Part shown: piece after piece, positions 24,309 to 32,859 of the stretch
Layout of the letters: each line of letters begins with the position of its first letter
Position numbering within the stretch: the stretch's first letter is position 1
NCBI GenBank assembly: GCA_937892525.1
Contig: CALAEV010000006.1
Coordinates: forward strand, 24,407 to 88,406
Direction: 5' to 3'
Length of the DNA stretch: 64,000 nt
DNA from: an uncultured Clostridia bacterium
GTDB taxonomy: Bacteria > Bacillota > Clostridia > Oscillospirales > Acutalibacteraceae
Translations under genes and position numbers: made by a program
The notes under the pieces: model-generated
Told to the model about the DNA's origin: nothing
Database searches by the model: none
Seen by the model: the letters and a program-made list of their open reading frames with translations, nothing else

Positions 24309-26684
24309 TTATTCAAGTGCGAAGACGGCTTCGTCAAGACACATACGCAAGGATTTTGCTTTTGTGCATTTAATAAATGATTTATAATCTTTTTCTGTTT
24401 CACAGTTTTTAAGTCTTGTACTTGTAACCATTTTTTTCATATTATTACCGTTAAGATGAATAATGCAATCAAGTGCACGCTCTTTAACCGGTTTATTCTT
24501 ACGAGCAACAACACCTACAAGTGTTACTGTGATTTCATCTGCAACGCTGATATTACCGATTTTAACGAAAGATTTACCACTTGTTACAGGAGTAACTATT
24601 CCGTTTACCATAACTTCAACATCATCAAAGTCTTCTACATCTTTGAAGTTAAGAGTATATTCACGCTGTGCAGGAATACATTTAAGGGCTTTGCCACCAT
24701 TAATTGTAAACTTAATTGTATTTTCTTCTTCAGCAACGGTCATTGTAGTAATTGAATACTCACCGTTCTTGTATTTGCCTGTTTCGCCGTCATCTTCATA
24801 GAAGTTGAAGGTGTTATTACCTCTGTAAATATCAATTTCGAGGCGTTCAGGACATTCCCAAGAGTTGCCATTATCTTTTGACATAGGAATAATTGCACCC
24901 TCTTTAGCGAGAACAGGAATTGTATTAATTGGGCTATTGATTACTGTTTCCTGACCACCTTTATAGATTTTACCATCGAAAATGTTAGTCCATCTGCCCT
25001 TTGGCAACCATACTTTAGTTGCTGCAGTTTTTGTTTTTGCATCAAGTTTTGTTGTTACAGGGCAAACAAGAAGTTCTGAACCAAAGAAATACTCGTTACC
25101 ATATTTGAATGCTTCTTCATTTTCAGGGTATGTGTAATAAAGTGGTTCGCAAAGCGCTCTGCCCTCATTATATGAACGATAGTTCATAGCATAGATATAT
25201 GGAATCATTTTGTGGCGAAGACGCAAGTACTCTGTACCTAAAACTTCTGCTTCCCAACTGAAATTCCAAGGCTCTTTACCGAGAATATCAAGACTTGTTG
25301 AGTGAAGTCTTAAAATCGGTAAGAATACTGCAAGTTGTAACCAACGGATATAAAGTTCGTCATCGTGGTCACCCATCATATGACCACCAATATCGTGACT
25401 CCACCAAGTGTAACCACAGTTTGCTGCATTCGCAGTAAAATATGGTTGGAAATCAAGCACGCTCCAATTAATTGCAGTATCGCCTGAAAATCCTAATGGA
25501 TAACGATGTGAGCCGATACCTGCATAACGTGACAAAATCATTGGGCGACGTTCTTCACGGTCAGTATCAAGATAATGATAATGATTAAGAAGCCACAATG
25601 GGTCAAGACCTGCTTTTTTACTCTTTGTACCCTGTTGCCAGTCAATCCACCAGAAATCGACGCCTTCATTTTCGTAAGGATGGTGAAGAATATCAAAGTA
25701 AGCGTTAATGAATTTCTTATCAGTCATATCAAACTCAACTGACTGTTCAGTAGCCGGGTCAATTTCCATAGCTTTTGCCATATCTTCATACATATCTTCA
25801 AAAGCACGGACACCATCTGCCGGGTGAAGATTAAGAGTGACTTTAAGTCCCATGTCGTGAAGCTTTTGCAAGAAGCCCTTATAGTCAGGGAATAGTTCTG
25901 TATTCCAACTATACCCTGTCCAACCACTATTTAAAATATTGCTTGATTTATATTTTTTATTGAATTGCTTTTTAAGGTCAACCCAATGCCAGTCCATATC
26001 AACAGTTGCTATTGTAAGAGGAATATCACGACGAGAAAACTCTGTCATTAAGTCCTCATACTCTTCCTGTGTATAAGCACGATACCTGCTCCACCAGTTA
26101 CCTAATGTGTAACGAGGTACAAGTGGTGGCATACCTGTAATTTTATAAAAATCATTTATGCCTGCTACATAATCCTTACCATATACAAAAACATAAATAT
26201 CTTTTGTTCCACTTTCACGTGATGAAAGTGAACCATCTTCGTTGAGAAGTAATGTTTTACTGTCATTGTAAGTTGACACGCCATCAGTTGATATAATACC
26301 ATCGTCAAGCTCTTTTGGTCCGTGTGAACCATCAAGAGTACGAGTTGTACCTTTAAGGTTATTTGATGTGCTATATGTAAGTTTTTCGCCATCAAGAACA
26401 GCATATTTAAAGCTACCTGTATGACTATTTACACATATTTCTGCTTTATTTGTCTTGATTACCAAGGAATCTGCGTTTTCTTCTTTTGTGAAATTCACTT
26501 TACCAAAATCTCTGTACCAGATACTTTGTGATGGTAAATCTGTGAACTTATTTTCAGCTGAAAACTCAACACGAAGCATTGTTTCTGTAAGCACAGTTAC
26601 ACGAACATTATTACATATAACAATATTTTCTTCGTTAGCTTTTGCATTAGTTTTTGCTAATAACTGTTTATTCAACTCTGGCAT
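24309..26684 (-). CDS. Glycoside hydrolase family 31 (alpha-glucosidase/alpha-xylosidase type)
   Basis: 791 residues. GH31 enzymes split alpha-linked glucose or xylose by a retaining mechanism. An N-terminal beta-sandwich (to about 190) leads into the barrel. The nucleophile aspartate lies in DFWWIDWQQG and the acid/base aspartate in GFSGDTAINWS; both are present. A C-terminal beta domain ends with about 60 extra helical residues (KDYKSFIKCTKAKSL) not typical of the family. No signal peptide, so it is cytoplasmic and would act on imported oligosaccharides. It is the last gene of a three-gene operon. The exact substrate cannot be told from sequence. Confidence 0.9.
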   Translation of the reverse strand: MPELNKQLLAKTNAKANEENIVICNNVRVTVLTETMLRVEFSAENKFTDLPSQSIWYRDFGKVNFTKEENADSLVIKTNKAEICVNSHTGSFKYAVLDGEKLTYSTSNNLKGTTRTLDGSHGPKELDDGIISTDGVSTYNDSKTLLLNEDGSLSSRESGTKDIYVFVYGKDYVAGINDFYKITGMPPLVPRYTLGNWWSRYRAYTQEEYEDLMTEFSRRDIPLTIATVDMDWHWVDLKKQFNKKYKSSNILNSGWTGYSWNTELFPDYKGFLQKLHDMGLKVTLNLHPADGVRAFEDMYEDMAKAMEIDPATEQSVEFDMTDKKFINAYFDILHHPYENEGVDFWWIDWQQGTKSKKAGLDPLWLLNHYHYLDTDREERRPMILSRYAGIGSHRYPLGFSGDTAINWSVLDFQPYFTANAANCGYTWWSHDIGGHMMGDHDDELYIRWLQLAVFLPILRLHSTSLDILGKEPWNFSWEAEVLGTEYLRLRHKMIPYIYAMNYRSYNEGRALCEPLYYTYPENEEAFKYGNEYFFGSELLVCPVTTKLDAKTKTAATKVWLPKGRWTNIFDGKIYKGGQETVINSPINTIPVLAKEGAIIPMSKDNGNSWECPERLEIDIYRGNNTFNFYEDDGETGKYKNGEYSITTMTVAEEENTIKFTINGGKALKCIPAQREYTLNFKDVEDFDDVEVMVNGIVTPVTSGKSFVKIGNISVADEITVTLVGVVARKNKPVKERALDCIIHLNGNNMKKMVTSTRLKNCETEKDYKSFIKCTKAKSLRMCLDEAVFALE

Positions 26685-26698
26685 ATTCCCTTACTCCC

Positions 26699-29386
26699 CT
26701 ATATTTCATTGAAATTGAGTGCTTTTGACATAACTTTTAAGTCACTTGCTTTATCTGTGATTGTAATTTCTGCATTTTCAAGTGCTGTACAATATTCATC
26801 CCCATTATAAACAGAACAAGCAAGGCTGTTATTTATATAAAGTTTGATAAGTCCGTTAGGCTCACAAATAACAGTAAGTTTATCGTTTTCTTTAAGTGCA
26901 ATATCACCACGACTTGTTTTGTCGTTAAATCTGATTGCACCATATCCTTCACGGTTACTTACGTTGACAATATCGCCAATAGAGAACAACACACCGTCTT
27001 CCACATTGTTTACTGTGCACTGAACTGTAAAATCTCTGCCACAAGGTGTTTTCATATCTTCACAAATGAAATCCTTATAATATTTTACATTGATTTGAGC
27101 ATCTGCCATATCACCAAACGCATTTTTAACGGTAAGTGAAACAAATACTTTATCGGTTGGCTCAGCAAAATTGATTTTAAGAGTACTATAATCCTCAAGC
27201 ACCTGAACACTGCTGATTTCTGCATCTGCTGAGATAGTATTTTCATCAACATAAATTCTGTCGTCAAAGAAAAGTAATAATTCTCTATCACTTTCAAATC
27301 TTCCGTAAACGAGTTCAGGTGTTTTTTCCTGTACTTGTGTGAATTTCATAATTAAAGCTTCAAGAGACATAAGATTAACAGTAACAATTTCACCGTAAGA
27401 GTATGTTTTGCCATCAGTTTTCTTATCATAAGGATAAACATAAGCCATTTTAAGATTTTGCATATCAGGACTTACACCGATAGTTTCGTCAAGTGTTACT
27501 GTAATGCTCTGTTGACGATTTGCAGGGTTACGAAGTGAGATAATGCCCTTATTTTCACTCCAACAAGAGTAACCATAAGCCTCACCTTTTTCAGGACTAC
27601 CACCGATAAATTGTGAGGTTTTAAGTGTTTCGTAGTCATTACGGATAAAGCGAAGTGCGTCTGCATTTATACGCCATTTAGCAGTATTAAACATATTGTA
27701 TGAGTAATAAAGTTCCCAGAATGCAGTACCACGAGTTGCCATCATAAACATATATTTACGGAACTCTTCATCTGTCATTGAGATTTTTGCAGTATTACCG
27801 TAAATTGGGTCATGGTTGTAAATAAACTCGTGTGGGAACTGATAATTTCTTACAACGCTGAAATCGTGGTAGCAATTATCACGATATGTAAGCACTCTGT
27901 CAACATCACGGTCACTTAACTTTTCGCCTTTTTTAGTTTTATCAATAAAGCCGATGTCACCACTATTCTGAATCCAGAGACTATCTGACCACTGTAAGAA
28001 CCATGGACTTGCATTACAATAACTTGTTTGGTTAATCCACAAATCCTTACCTGCACTCTCGCGAGTAATACGGAGTTTACGGAAAATGTTAATCCAATTT
28101 TCCCACATTTCAGTATATTGATACATTTGATTGTATCCACCTGTCATATGACCGTGCTTTTTAGATGGACAAGCTCTTAACAAGAAACCGTCAAGTTTCC
28201 AGTAATTTATATCAAATTTACGGTCATTTTCAAGGTAATATTCTGTAATATTCTTAATATATTCAGTTGAAGATACGCAAACATCCTTTGCAGTTTTATT
28301 ATAACCACCTTTACCTGCTTTTTCCATATTTTTACCAAAAGATGCAGTTTTGTCGTTATATCCACCTCTTGGGCCATTCCAAAGGCCAAAGTTTGATGAG
28401 AATTTTCTTGCCAAAGTAGCAGCAGGATACAACTCTTCAGGGAATTTTTTATTGAATGCCCAAAAGTCTGCATCCCAATCAACGAAGCCATCATCAACTA
28501 CATAAGAATCAAGTGGTGGAACCATTGTTTTGGAAAGGTTGTTTTCAATCTGTTTGAATGATTCACTAATATTCTCATTTGTAATATCGTGCATATGGTC
28601 ATACCAAGAATTATATTGAAAACGAGGTTTTACTTTTCTTGAAATATTACGAATATATGTAAGGAAATCTTCACGAATTACTCGTAAATCAAGACTTCTT
28701 GCAGCGCCAACAACAGTATTCCAACATCTGTAAGTATGACCACAACTAAGTTTTAATTCATTAAAACGCTTACCTGTGAAATATCGGCAATAAAGTGTAC
28801 TGCCATCAATATTATTTTCAGCAAGTGGAAATTCAGAACCGAAGAATAATCCATTAAGATACACCGGCTGACCTAACGCACTATGATATTCAGTAAGATA
28901 AGCTTTTTCGATTTCTCCTATTGTCCATTCTTGCTCTTTATTCTTAATAGAAATGTGTTCACCGTCAATATAATCAACAGAGATTAAGTGCTGACGGTCA
29001 GGGTCAATCATCATTTCAATATATTTGTGCATATAGTGATTATTATCATCAATTTCCACATTGACAATAAATGTAATTCTTGCACCACTATAAGCATAAG
29101 GCTTGAAAACGAACTCTACTCTGCGTTTGAGCACATTCACTTTATCAAGCTGGAGACTATTTGAAGATAAAAACTCCGTTTTATAACCAAAAAGTTTTTT
29201 AACTTTAAAAGCAACAAAAAATTCAGCAGAAAAATCATCAAACTTAACAGTTTTTTCACCTTTAATTCTTTTATTGATAATTTCTGTTGTAACAAGACGA
29301 TTATCTTTTGTAGAAAATCTTCTTTCAATATAATCGTTACCAATTATTGCAGTATTTTTCTCAAAAAAAGCATAAGCACCAGACAT
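26699..29386 (-). CDS. Large glycoside-hydrolase-like protein (clan GH-D-like barrel)
   Basis: 895 residues, no signal peptide. An N-terminal beta-rich region (1-250) is followed by a barrel that carries YVVDDGFVDWD and, further on, INYWKLDGFLL. The latter matches the K-x-D-nucleophile strand of clan GH-D enzymes (GH27/GH36/GH31), and a later WSDSLWIQNSGD may hold the acid/base residue. A C-terminal beta-sandwich of about 200 residues with a lectin-like jelly-roll (FICEDMKTPCGRDFTVQCTV, then GLIKLYINNSLAC) may bind carbohydrate. The gene follows the 29388 gene with GAGGT overlapping its stop. I cannot name a CAZy family with certainty; alpha-galactosidase or alpha-N-acetylgalactosaminidase activity is a guess. 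Confidence 0.75.
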   Translation of the reverse strand: MSGAYAFFEKNTAIIGNDYIERRFSTKDNRLVTTEIINKRIKGEKTVKFDDFSAEFFVAFKVKKLFGYKTEFLSSNSLQLDKVNVLKRRVEFVFKPYAYSGARITFIVNVEIDDNNHYMHKYIEMMIDPDRQHLISVDYIDGEHISIKNKEQEWTIGEIEKAYLTEYHSALGQPVYLNGLFFGSEFPLAENNIDGSTLYCRYFTGKRFNELKLSCGHTYRCWNTVVGAARSLDLRVIREDFLTYIRNISRKVKPRFQYNSWYDHMHDITNENISESFKQIENNLSKTMVPPLDSYVVDDGFVDWDADFWAFNKKFPEELYPAATLARKFSSNFGLWNGPRGGYNDKTASFGKNMEKAGKGGYNKTAKDVCVSSTEYIKNITEYYLENDRKFDINYWKLDGFLLRACPSKKHGHMTGGYNQMYQYTEMWENWINIFRKLRITRESAGKDLWINQTSYCNASPWFLQWSDSLWIQNSGDIGFIDKTKKGEKLSDRDVDRVLTYRDNCYHDFSVVRNYQFPHEFIYNHDPIYGNTAKISMTDEEFRKYMFMMATRGTAFWELYYSYNMFNTAKWRINADALRFIRNDYETLKTSQFIGGSPEKGEAYGYSCWSENKGIISLRNPANRQQSITVTLDETIGVSPDMQNLKMAYVYPYDKKTDGKTYSYGEIVTVNLMSLEALIMKFTQVQEKTPELVYGRFESDRELLLFFDDRIYVDENTISADAEISSVQVLEDYSTLKINFAEPTDKVFVSLTVKNAFGDMADAQINVKYYKDFICEDMKTPCGRDFTVQCTVNNVEDGVLFSIGDIVNVSNREGYGAIRFNDKTSRGDIALKENDKLTVICEPNGLIKLYINNSLACSVYNGDEYCTALENAEITITDKASDLKVMSKALNFNEI

Positions 29387-29387
29387 C

Positions 29388-29825
29388 TTATTTTACCTCA
29401 CCAAACAATATTTTTTCTGTTGCCAACGCAGCATCTTCAACAATTTTTACACAAGGGCGTTTCTGATAATATTCCTGAGTTCTTGCCTCAGGGACACTTG
29501 AATTTTCAGGTTTTGAAAGTCCTAAAAGTTCTTTGCATACAATTGACGGATTTGTTTTCTTAAACTCATCAGCAATTGCACGGACTTTTTCATAAACCTG
29601 TGCTTTATCGTATTCAGGGTATTTGAGGCCTACCACCATTGCACTGCCACTTATAGCGCCACAGACTTCACGCATTCTGCCAACCCCACCACCAAGTCCT
29701 ATTGATATATTTAATGCCATTTCTTCGGTTAATCCTAAATCAGTTGCAAAAGCTACAAAAACTGCTTGCGAACAGTTTTTACCTTGCATAAAAAGTTCAA
29801 CTGCACGGTCAGAATACTTAGACAT
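29388..29825 (-). CDS. C_GCAxxG_C_C family protein
   Basis: 145 residues. It carries the family signature: NCSQAV near the N-terminus, then GLGGGVGRMREVCGAISG, and single conserved cysteines further on (IVCKELLG and RPCVKIV). Such proteins are thought to bind a metal or redox cofactor; their role is not established. The start is the ATG at 29825 with GGGGAAATTTGACT upstream. It is the first gene of the glycosidase operon, behind a clear promoter. The two hydrolases follow with one- to twelve-base gaps. Confidence 0.85.
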   Translation of the reverse strand: MSKYSDRAVELFMQGKNCSQAVFVAFATDLGLTEEMALNISIGLGGGVGRMREVCGAISGSAMVVGLKYPEYDKAQVYEKVRAIADEFKKTNPSIVCKELLGLSKPENSSVPEARTQEYYQKRPCVKIVEDAALATEKILFGEVK

Positions 29826-29860
29826 AGTCAAATTTCCCCTTAAAAATATATATTTAATTT

Positions 29861-29889
29861 ATTTTACCATAACCATTATATATTTTCAA
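29861..29889 (-). promoter_or_regulatory. Sigma-A promoter with extended -10
   Basis: TTGAAA, 17 bases, TAAAAT on the minus strand, with TATGG directly before the -10. It drives the glycosidase operon. Confidence 0.75.
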
Positions 29890-29920
29890 TAAAAAAAGCA
29901 GTAGAAATCTACTGCTTTTA
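29890..29920 (-). terminator. Terminator of the lipoprotein gene
   Basis: An 11-bp stem (AAAAGCAGTAG with CTACTGCTTTT, 4-base loop) with a T-run on the minus strand, just after the stop codon at 29924. Confidence 0.85.
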
Positions 29921-29923
29921 AGA

Positions 29924-30565
29924 TTATTCAGGCAATCTTTTGTTTTCTTTTAAATTCGGTAATTCAGGAATGAAATACTCTTTTGTAAGTGTAACAAGAA
30001 TTTTTGCTTCAACAAAATTTACTCCGTCATTATCAAATCCATTTTTACTTGCTTTAACTATTGTATTCTTTGATTCATTTATTTCGTAAACATATTTAAA
30101 TTCGTCATAAGTCATTAAAAGTTCTCCATTTGAATCCCTTTTTCCTGAAAACTCAAGAACATATACACTTGGAAACTCAGCATTAACTTTGACTAAAGCT
30201 ATAAGATTTTCTTTTTTTGAACCATACTTGTCTGCAATTGCAGTTATGTATTTATTTTCAGGATTATCTGTAAAGTAAACCTCTGCATCACTGTTTTCAA
30301 TTTTTCCCATGTCTTCATCACTTACCAAAGGATTACTTTGATACTTTTTTGTTGTAGTAGTTGAAGTATTTTTATCAGTTCTATTTTCAGTATGTTTTTC
30401 TGTCAGTTTTTCAGTTTGTATTTCTGTTGTAGTTTCAGTGGTTGATGATTCTGTAATATTTTTAGCAGTTGTAGTAGTACTTTCCACATCTGTTTTTTCT
30501 GAACAACCTACTAAAACAACACAAAGCATTAACACAATAACAGTAAAACTTATAATTCTTTTCAT
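29924..30565 (-). CDS. Secreted lipoprotein with Thr-rich linker
   Basis: 213 residues from the ATG at 30565 (AAGGTGATATAT upstream). A lipoprotein signal peptide ends in LVGC. A Thr/Glu/Lys-rich low-complexity linker follows (about 25-75), then a compact domain of about 130 residues (PENKYITAIADKYGSKKENLIALVKV, with KNTIVKASKNG near its end) that I do not recognise. It is predicted to sit on the outer face of the membrane. A terminator lies 15 bases upstream of the gene, behind the microprotein gene, so its transcription may depend on read-through. Confidence 0.8.
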   Translation of the reverse strand: MKRIISFTVIVLMLCVVLVGCSEKTDVESTTTTAKNITESSTTETTTEIQTEKLTEKHTENRTDKNTSTTTTKKYQSNPLVSDEDMGKIENSDAEVYFTDNPENKYITAIADKYGSKKENLIALVKVNAEFPSVYVLEFSGKRDSNGELLMTYDEFKYVYEINESKNTIVKASKNGFDNDGVNFVEAKILVTLTKEYFIPELPNLKENKRLPE

Positions 30566-30579
30566 ATATATCACCTTAT

Positions 30580-30608
30580 AAAAAAAGGGCGTGAATAACA
30601 CACCCTTT
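30580..30608 (-). terminator. Terminator between microprotein and lipoprotein genes
   Basis: An inverted repeat AAAGGGTGTG...CACGCCCTTT with one internal mismatch is followed by seven T on the minus strand. It lies about 15 bases before the lipoprotein start codon and about 18 bases after the microprotein stop codon. Confidence 0.75.
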
Positions 30609-30625
30609 TTCTGTTGTAAACTTAA

Positions 30626-30733
30626 TTAACCAATAAGGCCACCAACGAGACCCATAATAGTATCGATAATTGCATTGATATCAAAATCTGCGAACAATGC
30701 TGTGATGGTTTCGATAATTGCGTTGAAATCCAT
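30626..30733 (-). CDS. 35-residue amphipathic microprotein
   Basis: 35 codons. A perfect AAGGAGG lies eight bases before the ATG at 30733. The peptide has an internal repeat (DFNAIIETI, then DINAIIDTI) and ends MGLVGGLIG. All acidic residues fall on one face of a helix and it has no basic residue, giving a hydrophobic, net-negative amphipathic helix. It has its own promoter (30767-30795) and its own terminator (30580-30608), so it is a complete gene. The look recalls short membrane-active peptides such as phenol-soluble-modulin-like or leaderless bacteriocin-like peptides, but no immunity or export gene is adjacent. Function unknown. Confidence 0.75.
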   Translation of the reverse strand: MDFNAIIETITALFADFDINAIIDTIMGLVGGLIG

Positions 30734-30766
30734 TATGTGCACCTCCTTCATTAATTTCTTGTGTAT

Positions 30767-30795
30767 ATTTTACCATACTTTACCGTTTTAATCAA
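30767..30795 (-). promoter_or_regulatory. Sigma-A promoter with extended -10 for the microprotein
   Basis: TTGATT, 17 bases, TAAAAT on the minus strand, with TATGG before the -10, 34 bases upstream of the start codon. Confidence 0.75.
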
Positions 30796-30887
30796 CATTT
30801 TAAGTCGTAAATGTTTAACAAATATCATATTCACAATTTGTTAATAATAAACAAATATTAACATAGTGTTGATTATTTTACCGTAAA

Positions 30888-30920
30888 AAACAAAATCCCC
30901 ATTCCTGATGGAATGAGGAT
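30888..30920 (-). terminator. Terminator of the ribosomal protein operon
   Basis: An 11-bp stem (ATCCTCATTCC with GGAATGGGGAT, one G-U pair, 4-base loop) and a T-rich tail on the minus strand, 20 bases after rplL. No rpoB follows. Confidence 0.8.
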
Positions 30921-30940
30921 TGATTTTGTTAAAGTTTAAC

Positions 30941-31318
30941 TTATTTAAGAGTAACTTTAGCGCCAACTTCTTCAAGTTTAGCTTTGATGCTTTCAGCGTC
31001 TTCTTTTGATGCTGCTTCTTTAAGTACTTTAGGAGCACCGTCAACAACTGCTTTAGCTTCTGCAAGGCCAAGACCTGTAACTTCACGAACTGCCTTGATA
31101 ACCTTGATTTTTTCTGCGCCAACTTCTGTAAGTTCAACGTCAAATTCTGTCTTTTCTGCTGCTGCGTCTGCTGCGCCTGCTGCTGGAGCTGCTACTGCAA
31201 CTGCTGCTGCAGCTGATACGCCGAATTCTTCTTCTACTGCTTTAACGAGCTCTGAAAGCTCAAGAACTGTAAGAACTTTAAGTTCTTCTACGATTGCCAT
31301 AACTTTTTCTGATGCCAT
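30941..31318 (-). CDS. rplL: 50S ribosomal protein L7/L12
   Basis: 125 residues, the usual length. An N-terminal dimerisation helix (MAIVEELKVLTVLELSELVKA), an Ala-rich hinge (about 36-55) and the C-terminal factor-binding domain (KIKVIKAVREVTGLGLAEAK) are all present. It forms the multicopy stalk of the 50S subunit that recruits elongation factors and is held by L10. GGAGGTAAATTACC precedes the ATG. It is the last gene of rpmG-secE-nusG-rplKAJL. In many Firmicutes rpoB follows; here a terminator closes the operon. Confidence 0.97.
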   Translation of the reverse strand: MASEKVMAIVEELKVLTVLELSELVKAVEEEFGVSAAAAVAVAAPAAGAADAAAEKTEFDVELTEVGAEKIKVIKAVREVTGLGLAEAKAVVDGAPKVLKEAASKEDAESIKAKLEEVGAKVTLK

Positions 31319-31366
31319 GGTAATTTACCTCCAAAAATTTTAATATAAGTTTAGTTAATTTTTTAA

Positions 31367-31882
31367 TTATTCAGCAACTGGTGCTGCTTCGCCATCTTTG
31401 TCAACAATAGCCTGTACTGCACGAGCAAAAGATGCGATAGGTGCGTTGAACGCACTGAGAACAGTAGCGAGCAATACTTCTCTTGAAGGAAGCTTTGCAA
31501 GACTGTCAAGTTTGTCAAGACCGATAACCTCATCATCAAGGTAACCTGTCTTAAGTTTGAAATTATCATTTTTCTCAGCATATTTACCGAGAATTCTTGC
31601 TGCTGCAACATAGTCATCTTTACTTGTTGCGATAGCTGTTGTACCTTCAAGGGCACTGCTCATATCAGCAAGGCTTGTTCCGTCGATAGCACGACCGAGA
31701 ATTGTGTTCTTTACAACTGTGTATTCAACACCTGCTTCACGGAGCTCTTTACGAAGTTTTGTATCATCTTCAACGCTGATACCTTTGTAATCTACAACAA
31801 CACCTGCGATTGATGAGTCAAGTCTTTCTTTAAGAGCTGCTACCTGTTGTTTCTTTAATTCTAAAACCTTCTCGCTTGGCAA
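31367..31882 (-). CDS. rplJ: 50S ribosomal protein L10
   Basis: 171 residues from a TTG start at 31882, giving the typical N-terminus MPSEKVL; AGGAGG lies eight bases upstream. A GTG at 31891 would sit inside the Shine-Dalgarno site and is rejected. L10 is the base of the ribosomal stalk and binds L7/L12 dimers through its C-terminal helix (here IASFARAVQAIVDK). The motif LREAGVEYTVVKNTILGRA is characteristic. Expression is expected to be autoregulated by L10/L12 through the leader at 31904-32050. Confidence 0.96.
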   Translation of the reverse strand: MPSEKVLELKKQQVAALKERLDSSIAGVVVDYKGISVEDDTKLRKELREAGVEYTVVKNTILGRAIDGTSLADMSSALEGTTAIATSKDDYVAAARILGKYAEKNDNFKLKTGYLDDEVIGLDKLDSLAKLPSREVLLATVLSAFNAPIASFARAVQAIVDKDGEAAPVAE

Positions 31883-31903
31883 ACGATTCACCTCCTATTA
31901 AAT

Positions 31904-32050
31904 TTATAAATGCGCTTGCAAGGGAGAAAAAATATGCCTCTTCTGCAAAGACAGAAAAGGCATAGAAACATTTTAAATAAATGCTAATATCCTCGGTAGG
32001 CAGTTTAAAACTTTATGCACAAGGCACCTACTGTCTTTGGCAAGCTTAAA
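31904..32050 (-). promoter_or_regulatory. L10 leader (ribosomal protein autoregulatory RNA)
   Basis: The minus-strand sequence between rplA and rplJ contains the L10 leader hallmarks: CCAAAGACAGTAGGTGCC, later CTGCCTACCGAGG, then a hairpin (31934-31966) made of ATGCCTTTTCTG and CAGAAGAGGCAT followed by TTTTTT. The last is an attenuator. L10 binding to the first part is known to control rplJL expression. Confidence 0.85.
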
Positions 32051-32088
32051 TATATTAACACACCAATAATGGTTTGTCAATAGTTAAA

Positions 32089-32799
32089 TTATTCAGCGTC
32101 TGTTGCTGATGCTACGAATTTGTTAGGGTTGATTTTTACACCAGGGCCCATTGTTGAAGCAACTGCTACTGATTTAATATACTGACCCTTTGCTGCTGCA
32201 GGCTTTGCCTTAACAACTGCATCCATAAGAGTATCAAGGTTTTCTTTAAGTTTTTCAGGACCAAATGAAATCTTACCGATTGGGCAGTGGATAATGTTTG
32301 TTTTGTCAAGACGGTACTCAATTTTACCTGCTTTAGCTTCTGTAACAGCTTTAGCTACATCAGGAGTAACTGTACCAGCTTTTGGGCTTGGCATAAGGCC
32401 ACGAGGACCAAGAACCTTACCAAGACGACCAACAATACCCATCATATCAGGGCTTGCGATACATACGTCGAAGTCCATAAAGCCACCCTGGATTTTTTCC
32501 ATAAGGTCTTCAGCACCAACGTATTCTGCACCAGCTGCAAGAGCTGCGTCAACTTTGTCACCTTTAGCAAAAACTGCTACTCTAACTTTTTTACCTGTAC
32601 CGTTAGGAAGAACTACAGCACCTCTAACCTGCTGGTCTGCGTGACGTGAGTCAACACCAAGGCGAATGTGAAGTTCTACTGTTTCATCAAATTTTGCAGT
32701 TGCGCCCTTAACTGTAATGTCAAGTGCTTCTGCAGTATCATAAAGTTTTGTTCTGTCGATAAGCTTTGCGCTTTCAACATATTTCTTTCCGTGTTTCAT
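32089..32799 (-). CDS. rplA: 50S ribosomal protein L1
   Basis: 236 residues, the normal length. It binds 23S rRNA at the L1 stalk and helps release tRNA from the E site. Typical segments are MKHGKKYVESAKLIDR, DFDVCIASPDMMGIVGRLGKVLG and a LMPSPKAGTVT stretch. GGAGGAATTTAATT precedes the ATG. It follows rplK by 60 bases, as usual, and may control rplK-rplA translation by binding the mRNA. Confidence 0.97.
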   Translation of the reverse strand: MKHGKKYVESAKLIDRTKLYDTAEALDITVKGATAKFDETVELHIRLGVDSRHADQQVRGAVVLPNGTGKKVRVAVFAKGDKVDAALAAGAEYVGAEDLMEKIQGGFMDFDVCIASPDMMGIVGRLGKVLGPRGLMPSPKAGTVTPDVAKAVTEAKAGKIEYRLDKTNIIHCPIGKISFGPEKLKENLDTLMDAVVKAKPAAAKGQYIKSVAVASTMGPGVKINPNKFVASATDAE

Positions 32800-32859
32800 A
32801 ATTAAATTCCTCCAATAAAGTGGTTAATCGGATTCTGATTTTTCCTCCCACAAGGAGAA

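Noticed and set aside
31883..31891. GTG start of rplJ
   Set aside because: It lies within the Shine-Dalgarno sequence; the TTG at 31882 gives MPSEKVL, the usual L10 start.
32294..32649. Long plus-strand frames opposite rplA (and similar ones opposite carB, thrS and dnaK)
   Set aside because: They are mirror frames of highly conserved genes, lack ribosome binding sites and have unnatural composition.
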